Shown here: positions 26,096-35,302 of the stretch, piece by piece
Layout of the letters: every line of letters begins with the position of its first letter
Position numbering within the stretch: the first letter of the stretch is position 1
Assembly: GCF_009906835.1 (NCBI RefSeq)
Contig: NZ_CP047653.1
Coordinates: 1-53,492, forward strand
DNA: 53,492 bases
Reading direction: 5' to 3'
DNA from: Aristophania vespae
GTDB taxonomy: Bacteria; Pseudomonadota; Alphaproteobacteria; Acetobacterales; Acetobacteraceae
The notes under the pieces: generated by a model
Database searches by the model: none
The model's input: only the letters and a program-made list of their open reading frames with translations
What the model was told of the DNA's origin: nothing
Translations under genes and position numbers: made by a program

Positions 26096-26869
26096 ATGGT
26101 AGAGATAACTAATCCCACTTCAGGTAAGATACTCCTTGCAACACCATGCTATGGTGGGATGGTGACAACCGAATATATGTTATCTGTCATTGGCTATGCC
26201 TCAGCTGGCCAAAGTGTTCCCATGACGATCATGCATATTGGTGATGATGCCATGATCACAAGAGCTAGAAATACGCTTATATCTAATTTCTTTTTTAAAT
26301 CAGATTGTACTCATATCCTTTTTGTCGATGCGGATATTGGTTTTCATGCCAATGCCCCTACCCGTCTCTTCCAGGCAGGTAAGGACGTTATAGCAGGCAT
26401 GTATCCACTTCGTGATCGTTTTTGGGATAAACAGACTAAAGACAATATTTTACATGGTGAGAGCCAGCAAACTGCATCCTTACGTTATGTTGGCGAAACC
26501 TCAGAAATACATAATATGGTAGGTCAAGGACCATTATTGAAAAGTCCTTATGCTGGTACCGGGTTTATGATGATAAGCCGAAAAGCTATCGCGGCAATGA
26601 TTAGGGCTTATCCTGAAACAGAATATAGACGTATTGATGCCCCAGATGATGGAAGCGGCATAAAACATTTCGCTTTGTTCGATGGAAGTATTGACCCTGA
26701 AACAGGCACCTACTTGAGCGAGGATTATACTTTTTGCAAAAGATGGCGTGATATTGGGGGAGAAATTTGGCTCGATACGTCACTTGAGCTAACTCATAAT
26801 GGTCGCGCATCTTTTGCAGGTAAACCCTCTACACGAGTTGGTATATCTTTTAATGGTAACAAGCTTTAA
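26096..26869 (+). CDS. Glycosyltransferase-like protein
   Basis: The 257-residue product starts with a GT-A-type fold (GKILLATPCYGGMVTTEYMLSV), a polar AMITRARNTLISNFFFKS segment and a DxD-type metal site, FVDADIGF (about 76-83). It also has a conserved C-terminal acidic/aromatic part (YLSEDYTFCKRWRDIGGEIWLDTSLELTHNGRASFAG). It is probably another sugar transferase. Placed between fliJ and motB, it may add to flagellin modification. The family and the substrate cannot be fixed from sequence. Confidence 0.65.
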   Translation: MVEITNPTSGKILLATPCYGGMVTTEYMLSVIGYASAGQSVPMTIMHIGDDAMITRARNTLISNFFFKSDCTHILFVDADIGFHANAPTRLFQAGKDVIAGMYPLRDRFWDKQTKDNILHGESQQTASLRYVGETSEIHNMVGQGPLLKSPYAGTGFMMISRKAIAAMIRAYPETEYRRIDAPDDGSGIKHFALFDGSIDPETGTYLSEDYTFCKRWRDIGGEIWLDTSLELTHNGRASFAGKPSTRVGISFNGNKL

Positions 26870-26934
26870 AATGTTGGGAACCCATCTTCGCAACATTTTA
26901 TAATGTAGATCGCTGATGGAACGATATCGTACAG

Positions 26935-28008
26935 ATGCCGAATAAAAAAAACTCCCCCACAATTATCATTAGGCGAGACGCAGAAGAGGAAGCTTCTAGT
27001 CATGGGGGAGCATGGAAGATAGCTTATGCTGACTTCATGACAGCCATGATGACATTTTTCCTTCTCATGTGGCTTTTGAGTATTACTACTGATGAGCAAC
27101 GACATGGGATTGCCAAGTTTTTTAACCCAATGGCAGATAAAATGGGCGCGCCTTCTGCCTTTATTCATGCATCACCCAAAGCATCTCCTGTTCCTTCCAA
27201 AAATTCAGCTCCTATAATACCTAATGAAAGCAAGGATGCTGTCAGTCCAGAAGCAGGAATGAAAAAGCCAGCTTTAATACCACCTATGATTCTGCCTGAA
27301 GAATCAAATGATATTTCTCAGGGTATAAAAGCTCATATTCCTCCTCGTGTTCCAGCAATTATTCCTTTAGGCGGCCCTAAAAGTGGTGGAGCCGAGCATG
27401 TAGGACGTATCGGACAAAGTAGTGAAAATTATGAGGGTGAGGCATTTAAAGAAGATAATAATATCAAAGAAAGAATAGCTGGACTAAAAAACTCTCTTCA
27501 AAAGGAGCCAAAATTGGCTCCCTTGCAGGATAATCTAACATTTCAAGTAGGATCAGATGAAATCCGCGTCGAAATGAGAGATACCAACCAGAAATCTATG
27601 TTTGATAAAGGGGCCGTAGTGCCTAACAAATATGGGGTTTCTCTTTTAACTGAAATTGCAAAATGGCTTTCTACTTTGCCAGAAAATATTTCGATTATTG
27701 GTGAAACAGACAGCCAGCCTTATCGTAAAGTTAAAAGGAAAACCGGTATTTTATCAAACTGGACTCTTTCGGAAATACGCGCTGATAAAGCTAGGGAAGT
27801 TTTAGTTAAAGCTGGCTATCCAGATCGTAAAATTGTAAGCGTAATAGGACGTGCCGATCGCAATTTAGCTATTCCTGACAAACCTGAATCCCCAGGTAAC
27901 AGACGGATTGTTCTTGTCATTCATCGTCGAAAACCATTGCCAGTATCTTTTTTATCAACAGAAAAAACTCAGAGTTCTGTTGATTTACAAAATACTCACC
28001 CACAATAA
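26935..28008 (+). CDS. motB: MotB stator protein
   Basis: MotB anchors the stator to peptidoglycan and carries the proton-binding Asp. The 357-residue product has one membrane helix with the motif AYADFMTAMMTFFLLMWLLSI, where Asp33 is the expected proton site. A long Pro-rich linker (about 80-190) follows, then an OmpA-type peptidoglycan-binding domain (about 200-340: ENISIIGETDSQPYRK, NWTLSEIRADKAREVLVKAGYPDRKI, SPGNRRIVLVI). It precedes motA, so the order is motB-motA, reversed from the common order. Confidence 0.95.
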   Translation: MPNKKNSPTIIIRRDAEEEASSHGGAWKIAYADFMTAMMTFFLLMWLLSITTDEQRHGIAKFFNPMADKMGAPSAFIHASPKASPVPSKNSAPIIPNESKDAVSPEAGMKKPALIPPMILPEESNDISQGIKAHIPPRVPAIIPLGGPKSGGAEHVGRIGQSSENYEGEAFKEDNNIKERIAGLKNSLQKEPKLAPLQDNLTFQVGSDEIRVEMRDTNQKSMFDKGAVVPNKYGVSLLTEIAKWLSTLPENISIIGETDSQPYRKVKRKTGILSNWTLSEIRADKAREVLVKAGYPDRKIVSVIGRADRNLAIPDKPESPGNRRIVLVIHRRKPLPVSFLSTEKTQSSVDLQNTHPQ

Positions 28009-28028
28009 AACCTGGAGATATTACTAAG

Positions 28029-28892
28029 ATGCTATTTATAGGCGGACTAATTTTTGCCTTTGTATGTGTTTTTGGATCTTTTACTCTCTCAGGTGGTGCG
28101 TTAGGTCCTCTTTTAACCTCAATACCTTTTGAAGGACTAACTATTATTGGTTCTTCTATTGGTATCTTTTTAATGACCAATAGTTTCAAAACTATAAAAA
28201 CCTTACCTCGTTATCTTATGCTTGTTTTTAGGGGGCCTTCTTATGGTAAGCAGAACTATATGGATCTGCTTGCCTTATTATATCGTCTTTTAAGACAAGC
28301 AAACATGAAGGGCTTTACTTCTCTTGAAGACCACTTTGAGAGCCCAATGGAAAGCAGTATCTTTGATCTATCTCCCCGGATCAAAAGAGATGCACGTGTC
28401 CGAAATTTAATCTGCGATTATTTGCGTCTTATCAGCATGAATCTGGATGAATCTTATCAACTTGATGAGGTAATGTCTGAGGAATTGAAAAAAGATCTAC
28501 ACGAAGATCTGCAAATGTCAGAGTGTATTCAAAGTATAGCAGATGCTCTTCCAGCTCTAGGTATTGTTGCAGCAGTGTTAGGTGTTATCAATACGATGTC
28601 TGCAATTAGCAAGCCTCCTGCTATTTTGGGAGAAATGATTGCCGGTGCTCTTGTAGGAACTTTTTTAGGTGTGCTTTGCGCCTATACTGTTGCAGGACCA
28701 CTTGCAACACGTATGAAAACGGTAGTAAAATTAGATAATCATTATTATAATGTGGTTAGAACGGTGCTTGTTTCTTTTGTTCAGGGACAGCCACCGCAGG
28801 TATGTGTCGAGATAGGTCGTAAAGATATTCCAAAAGAATTTATGCCAGCTTTCTCTGAGGTTGATTCAATGGTTTCGGAATTGACGAGATAG
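28029..28892 (+). CDS. motA: MotA stator protein
   Basis: MotA is the membrane stator subunit that contacts FliG. The 287-residue product has four membrane helices (about 3-20, 32-52, 170-195, 205-225) and the motif DALPALGIVAAVLGVINTM, which includes the conserved stator Pro, and FRGPSYGKQNYMDLLALLYRLLRQA in the cytoplasmic loop. It lies 20 bases after motB and is followed by fliK, flgD and flaF on the same strand. Confidence 0.95.
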   Translation: MLFIGGLIFAFVCVFGSFTLSGGALGPLLTSIPFEGLTIIGSSIGIFLMTNSFKTIKTLPRYLMLVFRGPSYGKQNYMDLLALLYRLLRQANMKGFTSLEDHFESPMESSIFDLSPRIKRDARVRNLICDYLRLISMNLDESYQLDEVMSEELKKDLHEDLQMSECIQSIADALPALGIVAAVLGVINTMSAISKPPAILGEMIAGALVGTFLGVLCAYTVAGPLATRMKTVVKLDNHYYNVVRTVLVSFVQGQPPQVCVEIGRKDIPKEFMPAFSEVDSMVSELTR

Positions 28893-28919
28893 AAGGTAGT
28901 TTGAGTATAAGAGAGGCCC

Positions 28920-28945
28920 CTCTTCTCCTTATGTGAGGAGAAGAG
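28920..28945 (+). promoter_or_regulatory. Hairpin covering the fliK ribosome site
   Basis: CTCTTCTCC (28920-28928) pairs perfectly with GGAGAAGAG (28937-28945) around an 8-base loop. The right arm holds the GGAG that would serve the fliK ATG at 28946. A second ribosome site serves the ATG at 28964. The stem could limit fliK translation or separate motA from fliK; no T-run follows, so a terminator is unlikely. Confidence 0.45.
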
Positions 28946-30658
28946 ATGAGGGAAGAGGATATTATGATAGAAGTTGCCGTTCCCAAAGCTGGACTTAAAA
29001 ATAATCAAACATCTGAGTCTAAGCCTGGTGCTTCAAACAAAGTAACCTCATCCTCCAAGAAATTTTCTTCTTTATTGACAGAAAATGAGGCTAAAACTTC
29101 GACAACTAACTCTGTCTCTAAAAAAGGGTCAAAGAACCAATCTAAACCCAAGCAGGACACAAACCCTTCTTCGGAACAATCTTCTTCAGACAACACTTTT
29201 GCACAAGCAAATGACCGTCCTGCTAATCAGAAAACATCTTCCGATACAAATATTCCCTTAAAAACGAAAGATAAGTCAGAACTCGTTACAGACGAGCCTA
29301 AAGATAAAAAACAAAGTAATCACTCTGATCAAAGTGAAAATATTATTTATCCATATCTAGATATTAACCCAATAAACTACGAATTATCATCACCCGACAA
29401 GTCTATTGGGACTCAATTTATTATAGATAATAATAGGAAGTCCGATAAAGACACGAACTTTATTGAATTTGACTCATCACATATTGAATCAGATAATGAC
29501 GAAACATTATCTTTACAAAAGGACGTTGAGGCATATTCTCTGTCTGAAATTTCCGCAGATACTCACACCAATCCTAATTCTCAAACAGAATTATCTTCAT
29601 TACCGCAAGTGAAGCAAAATGGTATCACAACCATATCTTCTATAAATGGCTCAGATAATCCAGATTCGACTGTGATATTATCTAAAATTTCTTCCATAAC
29701 GCATAAAATTGCTAAACAGCAGGAAGATAATTCTGAGTCTGGCAATGATACAGCATCGGAAGATTTTTCTAAATTAAGTGTAAATAATAATGATTATAAA
29801 AATAGATTAAATACAATAAACAATGTTTTATCTAATAATGATTACGCGCAAAATGATGACAAACCAGAAGAAGACAATCACGTACTTCAGTTGGATACAA
29901 AACAAACTGTAGCAACATCTGAGTTTTCTTCTGAATTAAAAAACCAGCATGACAATAACGCAGAAGACCATAGAGCAAAAAGCGACGCAATCTCTTCACA
30001 AAACGAAAATACATCGTCTTCATCAACGCTTTCTTCGATCACATCTAATAGTAACGCGTCAGTAAATTTATCTACCAAACCAGAACATAATAAAACTGCT
30101 ACGCATCTGACAGAGCTAAGTCAGTTTGACGATAGTGAAATGATGGGGCTTACCTCCCTCACCAATAGTAAGGTGACAAATCCATCTGTGCCATCAACAT
30201 TGAATATGACCGTAACAACTACAGATAAAACTTCGGTTCATGTTCAAATGACTCGTTTGGAAAACGGAATTTCGGCTGTTTCTTTTCAGGGAACAGATGA
30301 AGCAACAACCAATGTTTTAAAAAAGACACGTCATGATCTTTTGAACCATTTAGATACTGCAGGAATTCAGACTACAACCGTAAAGATCAATGTTCTTCCG
30401 ACAGACACAAGCAACACAAGTGGTGAGAAAGGACATGGATCTTCTGGAAACGGAACAGCATTTTCTGGAAATTCGGAACACCAAAATGGTCAAAATTCGC
30501 ATAATAGTAGGCAACAATCAGAAGACCGCATTGAATTGGGGCCAGTTAATGTTCAAGTTTCGGAAGAAAAAAGACTAGAATTGGAACAAAATTCCATAAA
30601 TTCTACTTATACATCTATTTCTAATCCAATAAGCAGATCTATTAATATTTCAGTTTAA
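28946..30658 (+). CDS. fliK: FliK hook-length control protein
   Basis: FliK measures the hook and switches export to filament proteins. The 570-residue product is a long, polar, Ser/Thr/Asn/Asp-rich chain (about 20-400), as expected of a ruler domain. It ends with a compact C-terminal domain (about 410-480: TTTDKTSVHVQMTRLENGISAVSFQGTDEATTNVLKKTRHDLLNHLDTAGI). The start may be ATG 28946 or ATG 28964 (MIEVAVPKAGL). It lies immediately upstream of flgD, the typical order. Confidence 0.82.
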   Translation: MREEDIMIEVAVPKAGLKNNQTSESKPGASNKVTSSSKKFSSLLTENEAKTSTTNSVSKKGSKNQSKPKQDTNPSSEQSSSDNTFAQANDRPANQKTSSDTNIPLKTKDKSELVTDEPKDKKQSNHSDQSENIIYPYLDINPINYELSSPDKSIGTQFIIDNNRKSDKDTNFIEFDSSHIESDNDETLSLQKDVEAYSLSEISADTHTNPNSQTELSSLPQVKQNGITTISSINGSDNPDSTVILSKISSITHKIAKQQEDNSESGNDTASEDFSKLSVNNNDYKNRLNTINNVLSNNDYAQNDDKPEEDNHVLQLDTKQTVATSEFSSELKNQHDNNAEDHRAKSDAISSQNENTSSSSTLSSITSNSNASVNLSTKPEHNKTATHLTELSQFDDSEMMGLTSLTNSKVTNPSVPSTLNMTVTTTDKTSVHVQMTRLENGISAVSFQGTDEATTNVLKKTRHDLLNHLDTAGIQTTTVKINVLPTDTSNTSGEKGHGSSGNGTAFSGNSEHQNGQNSHNSRQQSEDRIELGPVNVQVSEEKRLELEQNSINSTYTSISNPISRSINISV

Positions 30659-30670
30659 AAGGAAATTCTA

Positions 30671-31408
30671 ATGGCTATTTCAGCAATTGATAAATTACAG
30701 CAATCAACAAATCAGGCCGCTGTGTCAAATGTTCCGTCTATGTCAACGAGCGTTAATGACGGCATAAGGGGTAATTCATCCAAAAGTGCTTTCTCATCTT
30801 TAGCTAAAAATGAGAACCAATTTTTGACCCTTTTAACAACTCAGCTTAAACACCAGGATCCTACTAACCCAACAGATAGTAAATCCTTAACCTCAGAATT
30901 AGCTCAGTTTACAGCAGTCGAACAGCAAGTACAAACCAACAATAATTTAGAAAGTTTGATCACACTCAATGAGTCTGCTCAACTATCTCAAAGTCATAAT
31001 ATTATTGGGAAAATAGCTTCTGTTAAAAGCAATACATTACCTCTTCAGTCAGGGAAAGGGTCACTGTCCTTTAAAGCTAGCAACAATCAAATTATTGCTA
31101 TTTCCGTTGCAGATTCTAGTGGTAAAGTTGTAAAAAGTGCTGTTGTTCATGCATCAGGTAATAATGATACATGGAACTGGGATGGTAAGAGTGATGATGG
31201 TACCCAACTGCCAGACGGGGCTTATAGTGTCGCTGTTAAAACAGCAGATACCGCTGGCAATTCCTACGATATGCCATTCCTTGTAAATGGTAAAATCACT
31301 GGTGTAAGAAAAGGATCAGATGGTCTTTATATAGAAATGGGTGAAGCTGTTGCCCCCATGGTGGATGTAAAAACTGAAAGCACTCCAGAGGCTTCTGAGA
31401 AGGCTTAA
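30671..31408 (+). CDS. flgD: FlgD hook-cap protein
   Basis: FlgD caps the growing hook and is replaced at completion. The 245-residue product has the family N-terminal segment (NENQFLTLLTTQLKHQDPTNPTDSKSLTSELAQFTAVEQQVQTNNNLESLI, about 46-96) and the FlgD Ig/tudor-like part (about 120-225) with DTWNWDGKSDDGTQLPDGAYSVAVKTADTAGN. A good ribosome site (AAAGGAAA) precedes the ATG 12 bases after fliK. Confidence 0.95.
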   Translation: MAISAIDKLQQSTNQAAVSNVPSMSTSVNDGIRGNSSKSAFSSLAKNENQFLTLLTTQLKHQDPTNPTDSKSLTSELAQFTAVEQQVQTNNNLESLITLNESAQLSQSHNIIGKIASVKSNTLPLQSGKGSLSFKASNNQIIAISVADSSGKVVKSAVVHASGNNDTWNWDGKSDDGTQLPDGAYSVAVKTADTAGNSYDMPFLVNGKITGVRKGSDGLYIEMGEAVAPMVDVKTESTPEASEKA

Positions 31409-31448
31409 AACATTTCGTTTCTTACCTCGTTAAAGGTGTAACGACAAT

Positions 31449-31841
31449 ATGTATCAAAATCGCGCTTTAAAAGCTTATCAAACATCTATTAGCTCAGCCT
31501 TGACCGACAGAGAGGCTGATGCCCAATGTTTCCGTCGGTTAATTATTGAGCTTAAAAATGCTGAACACTCGATCAGTGTTGCAGAACGTAACAAAGCTCT
31601 TTCAAAGAATCAGCGACTCTGGTCATTAATTCAGAAAGCTAATGCTCTTGATTCAGGTACGATACCAAATGACGATAGGCTTCTTTTCGCCAGGTTAGCA
31701 GATCAAGCGCAAAAATATGGTATCAAAGCAATATTAGATCCTGATTTACCGATAACGCCTCTAATAGAAATGGCGCAAAATGTCCTTGACGGCCTTACTG
31801 GTACAACAAATGAAAATAACGGTTTTTACACAGGATTCTAG
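31449..31841 (+). CDS. flaF: FlaF flagellin biosynthesis regulator
   Basis: FlaF is a small alphaproteobacterial protein that supports flagellin secretion or synthesis, usually as a partner of FlbT. The 130-residue product shows the family pattern (MYQNRALKAYQTSISSALTDREADAQCFRRLIIELKNAE, then LWSLIQKANAL and the LFARLADQAQKYG region). No flbT gene is seen nearby or elsewhere on the plasmid. It ends the motB-motA-fliK-flgD-flaF run. Confidence 0.82.
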   Translation: MYQNRALKAYQTSISSALTDREADAQCFRRLIIELKNAEHSISVAERNKALSKNQRLWSLIQKANALDSGTIPNDDRLLFARLADQAQKYGIKAILDPDLPITPLIEMAQNVLDGLTGTTNENNGFYTGF

Positions 31842-31853
31842 TTTTTAAGGCCA

Positions 31854-32237
31854 TTAATCTCTTGTGCAGACCTTATCCACACAGGATCTTCCTAACCGTC
31901 TTGGTGAAGGCTGTTCTTCTGTAAATGGATAAGGTTCTGGTACAATCGCCGATCCTCCCCATCCTTGTTGCCAGCCACCACCATCTTGTCGCCATCTTCT
32001 GTGAGGAAAACCATGACGAGGATATGGAGGGTATATCGGATGATGTATAGGCGGTCTTATTGATGGTGGCCTCCAACCATTTGGAGGAGGTACAATAGGC
32101 TGGGATGCAGTCGGAGGTGGAGGGAAAGGTCCGTAAAAACTTACGTCAGCAAAAGCTTGGTGCTCTTGACTAACAAAACACGCTACCCCAAAAACTGAAA
32201 ATAAAAAGCAGCGATACAGAAAAGATGATGAGATCAT
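31854..32237 (-). CDS. Pro/Trp-rich secreted protein of unknown role
   Basis: The 127-residue product has a signal peptide (about 1-30, ending AFA). The mature part is Pro-rich with aromatic and Arg residues (FYGPFPPPPTASQ, HRRWRQDGGGWQQGWGG) and two Cys near the end (SCVDKVCTRD). There is no recognisable domain; such proteins can be disordered envelope factors. It converges with flaF and lies downstream of flgE on the same strand, beyond flgE's terminator. Confidence 0.5.
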   Translation of the reverse strand: MISSSFLYRCFLFSVFGVACFVSQEHQAFADVSFYGPFPPPPTASQPIVPPPNGWRPPSIRPPIHHPIYPPYPRHGFPHRRWRQDGGGWQQGWGGSAIVPEPYPFTEEQPSPRRLGRSCVDKVCTRD

Positions 32238-32303
32238 AACATCATTATATTAACTACAAAATTTTTATAAATTCAGTATCTTTTTTTAAAAAATTATCTA
32301 AAG

Positions 32304-32331
32304 AAAAAAGCCACCATCAATTGACGGTGGC
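32304..32331 (-). terminator. Terminator after flgE
   Basis: On the minus strand GCCACCGTCAATTGATGGTGGC is written here in two parts: arm GCCACC, arm GGTGGC, with a TCAATTGA centre that can pair almost throughout. It is followed at once by six T. This is a typical factor-independent terminator 15 bases after the flgE stop. Confidence 0.85.
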
Positions 32332-32345
32332 CTCTCTTTCAAAAA

Positions 32346-34052
32346 TTACTGCTTCATCGCAATTGTTTGCTGCAATAATGTGTCTGCAGTTGTGATCACT
32401 TTCGTATTCGCACTATAAGCTTCTTGGGCCACTATGAGAGCAGAAAGATCACTTGTAAGATCGGTTGTCGATGCCTCTACCATACCAGTATTCAGGGCTG
32501 TGCCACCATTTTCACCGATATAACCTAACTGTGGTGTCCCAGAGTCCGCTGTTGCTAAATAAGCCTGTCCATCAATTGCCTGTAAAGCATTACGGTTATT
32601 GAAAGAAGCAACAGGAATCTTACCAATTAATTGCGAATATCCATTATCAAAAACGGCCATAATTGACCCATCCGTTGTGATAGATGCGTTTTTATATTTT
32701 CCGGATGTTACACTATCATTTGTAAGAGCTGTTCTATCGCCTGACATGGATGTAGCCGTTGTTAGAGACGCGCTACCTACATCCAGGGAGTAAGATGCAC
32801 CATTAAAGGTAATAGATGCATTGCCGAGATCATCACTTCCGTCAAAGCTCGTAACCTGACCTTTACTATCAAAAACGACAGTATGCACATCACCAGCAGC
32901 ATCAGGATTAAACGGATCTACACCCTGAACAGACCAGGTAGGAGGAGAAGAAGATGTTTGCGTCCATTTAAGTGCAAAGGACTGATCACCTTCTGCAGCT
33001 ACAGGCGATGTCATGTAACTTTGATTGCTACCTGTCGAGGTGCCTAGGACTGTTTTCCCCATCTCGATTTTTTTGGCAGCAGTATCAATCGCAGCAGGAG
33101 CAGCCTGAGACTGGGAAGGAACATTGTCCCCTGTGGCCATAACTGTTCCACTCTTTCCGCCAATCGTTCCTAAGGAAAGAGTCATGTCCAGAGTTTCATT
33201 ATTCCCGTATTTTGCATGAATGGGAATCTCTGCCGGAGCACCAGCGACTGATGAGCCTACAGCTTCACCCGTTGCACCATCAACAATCGAAGCTAGCGAA
33301 CCTTTTGGGTCAAAAGTCACCTGATATTGGTTGGTCTCAATAGACCCTTTACCATCAGCATCGTAAACACTGACATTCCAAACTAATGGATTGCTCTCAC
33401 TTTGTGTCCATTTTGCTGCAATATTGTGAGGATTATGATTGCTATCATAGACGGTAGTTGATGGTGTCGTGTAAGTTTGTGCGTCTTCTGGCTTGTAATT
33501 AGCCATATCGGTAGGAACTTTACCGACAACAGCCTGCTGCGTAACCGTATGTGTTTGTGTCGGATGGAATTCGACGTTATGAATACGTAGTGGCCCTAAA
33601 GAATTAGTTAGGACGCCATTGTCATCAACAGAAAAACCGTCAAGATAATATCCAGACGTGTTAACTATGTAACCATTTTTGTCGATCGTAAAATCACCGT
33701 TACGAGTATAGTATTTTTGGCTAGAAAAGACCACTTCATTGGCACTGGCAGAGCCAGAAGGCTTAGAAACAACAAACATGCCGTTGCCACTGAGCTTCAT
33801 TGCCATGGAATTAGTACTGTTAGCGGAATCCCCGTCATTATCTACATGCTGAACGGTAGTTGCGGAAACAGTATTCGAAGTAGCTTTCCCTGCAATTCCA
33901 CTACCAGAAACGTGGTCCTGGAAAGATGTTGTGTCCGCTTTATACCCTGTAGTTTGGCTATTTGCTATATTGTTACTCAAATTTATAAAGGCATCAGCCT
34001 GGGCGTTAATGCCACTAACAGCGGTCGTGAGTGCATTAAAAACACCAGCCAT
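32346..34052 (-). CDS. flgE: FlgE hook protein
   Basis: FlgE polymerises into the hook. The 568-residue product has the N-terminal hook/rod motif (FNALTTAVSGINAQADAFINLSNNIANSQTTGYKADTTSFQDHV), the D1 region with SGNGMFVV and YYTRNGDFTIDKNGYIV, and the C-terminal helix (TTDLTSDLSALIVAQEAYSANTKVITTADTLLQQTIAMKQ). It is longer than enterobacterial FlgE, as often in alphaproteobacteria, with extra Ser/Thr-rich outer domains. It has its own 147-base upstream region and a strong terminator, so it is probably transcribed alone. Confidence 0.95.
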   Translation of the reverse strand: MAGVFNALTTAVSGINAQADAFINLSNNIANSQTTGYKADTTSFQDHVSGSGIAGKATSNTVSATTVQHVDNDGDSANSTNSMAMKLSGNGMFVVSKPSGSASANEVVFSSQKYYTRNGDFTIDKNGYIVNTSGYYLDGFSVDDNGVLTNSLGPLRIHNVEFHPTQTHTVTQQAVVGKVPTDMANYKPEDAQTYTTPSTTVYDSNHNPHNIAAKWTQSESNPLVWNVSVYDADGKGSIETNQYQVTFDPKGSLASIVDGATGEAVGSSVAGAPAEIPIHAKYGNNETLDMTLSLGTIGGKSGTVMATGDNVPSQSQAAPAAIDTAAKKIEMGKTVLGTSTGSNQSYMTSPVAAEGDQSFALKWTQTSSSPPTWSVQGVDPFNPDAAGDVHTVVFDSKGQVTSFDGSDDLGNASITFNGASYSLDVGSASLTTATSMSGDRTALTNDSVTSGKYKNASITTDGSIMAVFDNGYSQLIGKIPVASFNNRNALQAIDGQAYLATADSGTPQLGYIGENGGTALNTGMVEASTTDLTSDLSALIVAQEAYSANTKVITTADTLLQQTIAMKQ

Positions 34053-34199
34053 AACGTTTCATCCTTAAATCACTTTGGAATTGCAAAATATCAACAGTTT
34101 TACGAAATCGAATCTTAAAATAATTATTAAGGAAAGGCAACAGACATCTTTTTAGTCCATACCGACCTTATCATAAGATAAGCGATAATTATGGAAAAA

Positions 34200-35285
34200 C
34201 TAATTTGTTCCTGAACGTGACCCAGGTGTTTTTAGTTTGATGATATAGGCTATAATCGCTGCTACTGGCTTCCAAAACTCCTCTGGTATTTCTGTTTCGA
34301 GTGGGAGTTTATAAAGAGCACGCGCTAAGGGTGGATTGGAAATAATAGGTACTTTCGCTTCTTTAGCAACGTCTCTGATACGAAATGCTAAATCATCAAC
34401 TCCTTTAGCGACAAGCTGCGGCGCTGTTCCTGAAGAACTGTCATAACGAAGTGCTACAGAATAGTGAGTTGGGTTTACAATAATAACTGTAGATTCCTTA
34501 ACAGAATTCATCATTCTTTGTCTGGATCTTCTTACTCTTATTTGCCTAATCCTCGATTTTATTGCTGGATCACCCTCTGTTTGTTTTAATTCGTCTTTAA
34601 CTTCTTGCAGACTCATCTTCAACTTAGAAAAATGTCTGTATCTCGACCAAACTTCATCCAGTACGGTAATGACACATTGAACAAGCAAAATAAGGGATGT
34701 AGCATAAACAAACCAATTACCTACTTGGCGTATCAGTTGAAAAGATGTCCAACGTTCTGTCTGTGGTGATATGTCAATTGCTTTATAAGCAACACCATAA
34801 AGAACTAGTGCAAAAGCAGAAAATTTAAATATATTTTTAAGTAACTCGATAATATTATTCAGGCTGAATATACGTTTAATTCCTTTTAAAGGAGATAAAC
34901 GCTTTGGATCTATTTTGAGGGCTTGAGGTCTAAACAAAAAACCCGTTTGTAACATACCGAAAAATATTACAGTAGCAGCACCAACGACCATAAAAGGGAT
35001 TGCAATTGCAAGTCCGTTATTTAGCGCTTGCCGTGCGAGGCGATATATACTGACGGGATCGTCTTGTATAGTCCAGAACTGTGAAATAAGTTGTTGCATT
35101 GAAACAAGAAACTGTTTCGTTGCATCTGCAATTGTCAAAACAAATATAAGAAGAAAAGTTCCTAATGATACTAATAATAAAATTTCTCTAGATTGTGCGA
35201 CATTCCCTTCCTCACGAGCTTTCTGTATTTTATGTGGGGTCGGTGCCTGAGATTTCTCACCACCTCCACCGCCTTCTTCAGCCAT
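34200..35285 (-). CDS. flhB: FlhB export gate/specificity switch protein
   Basis: FlhB switches export from hook to filament substrates. The 361-residue product has a Gly-rich N-terminus, four membrane helices (about 33-53, 92-115, 150-170, 185-210) and a cytoplasmic domain with the self-cleavage motif NPTH (271-274), followed by YSVALRYD. The start ATG is 17 bases after fliR. It is the last gene of fliE-fliQ-fliR-flhB. Confidence 0.96.
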   Translation of the reverse strand: MAEEGGGGGEKSQAPTPHKIQKAREEGNVAQSREILLLVSLGTFLLIFVLTIADATKQFLVSMQQLISQFWTIQDDPVSIYRLARQALNNGLAIAIPFMVVGAATVIFFGMLQTGFLFRPQALKIDPKRLSPLKGIKRIFSLNNIIELLKNIFKFSAFALVLYGVAYKAIDISPQTERWTSFQLIRQVGNWFVYATSLILLVQCVITVLDEVWSRYRHFSKLKMSLQEVKDELKQTEGDPAIKSRIRQIRVRRSRQRMMNSVKESTVIIVNPTHYSVALRYDSSSGTAPQLVAKGVDDLAFRIRDVAKEAKVPIISNPPLARALYKLPLETEIPEEFWKPVAAIIAYIIKLKTPGSRSGTN

Positions 35286-35302
35286 AATTTTTACTCGTAA
35301 TT

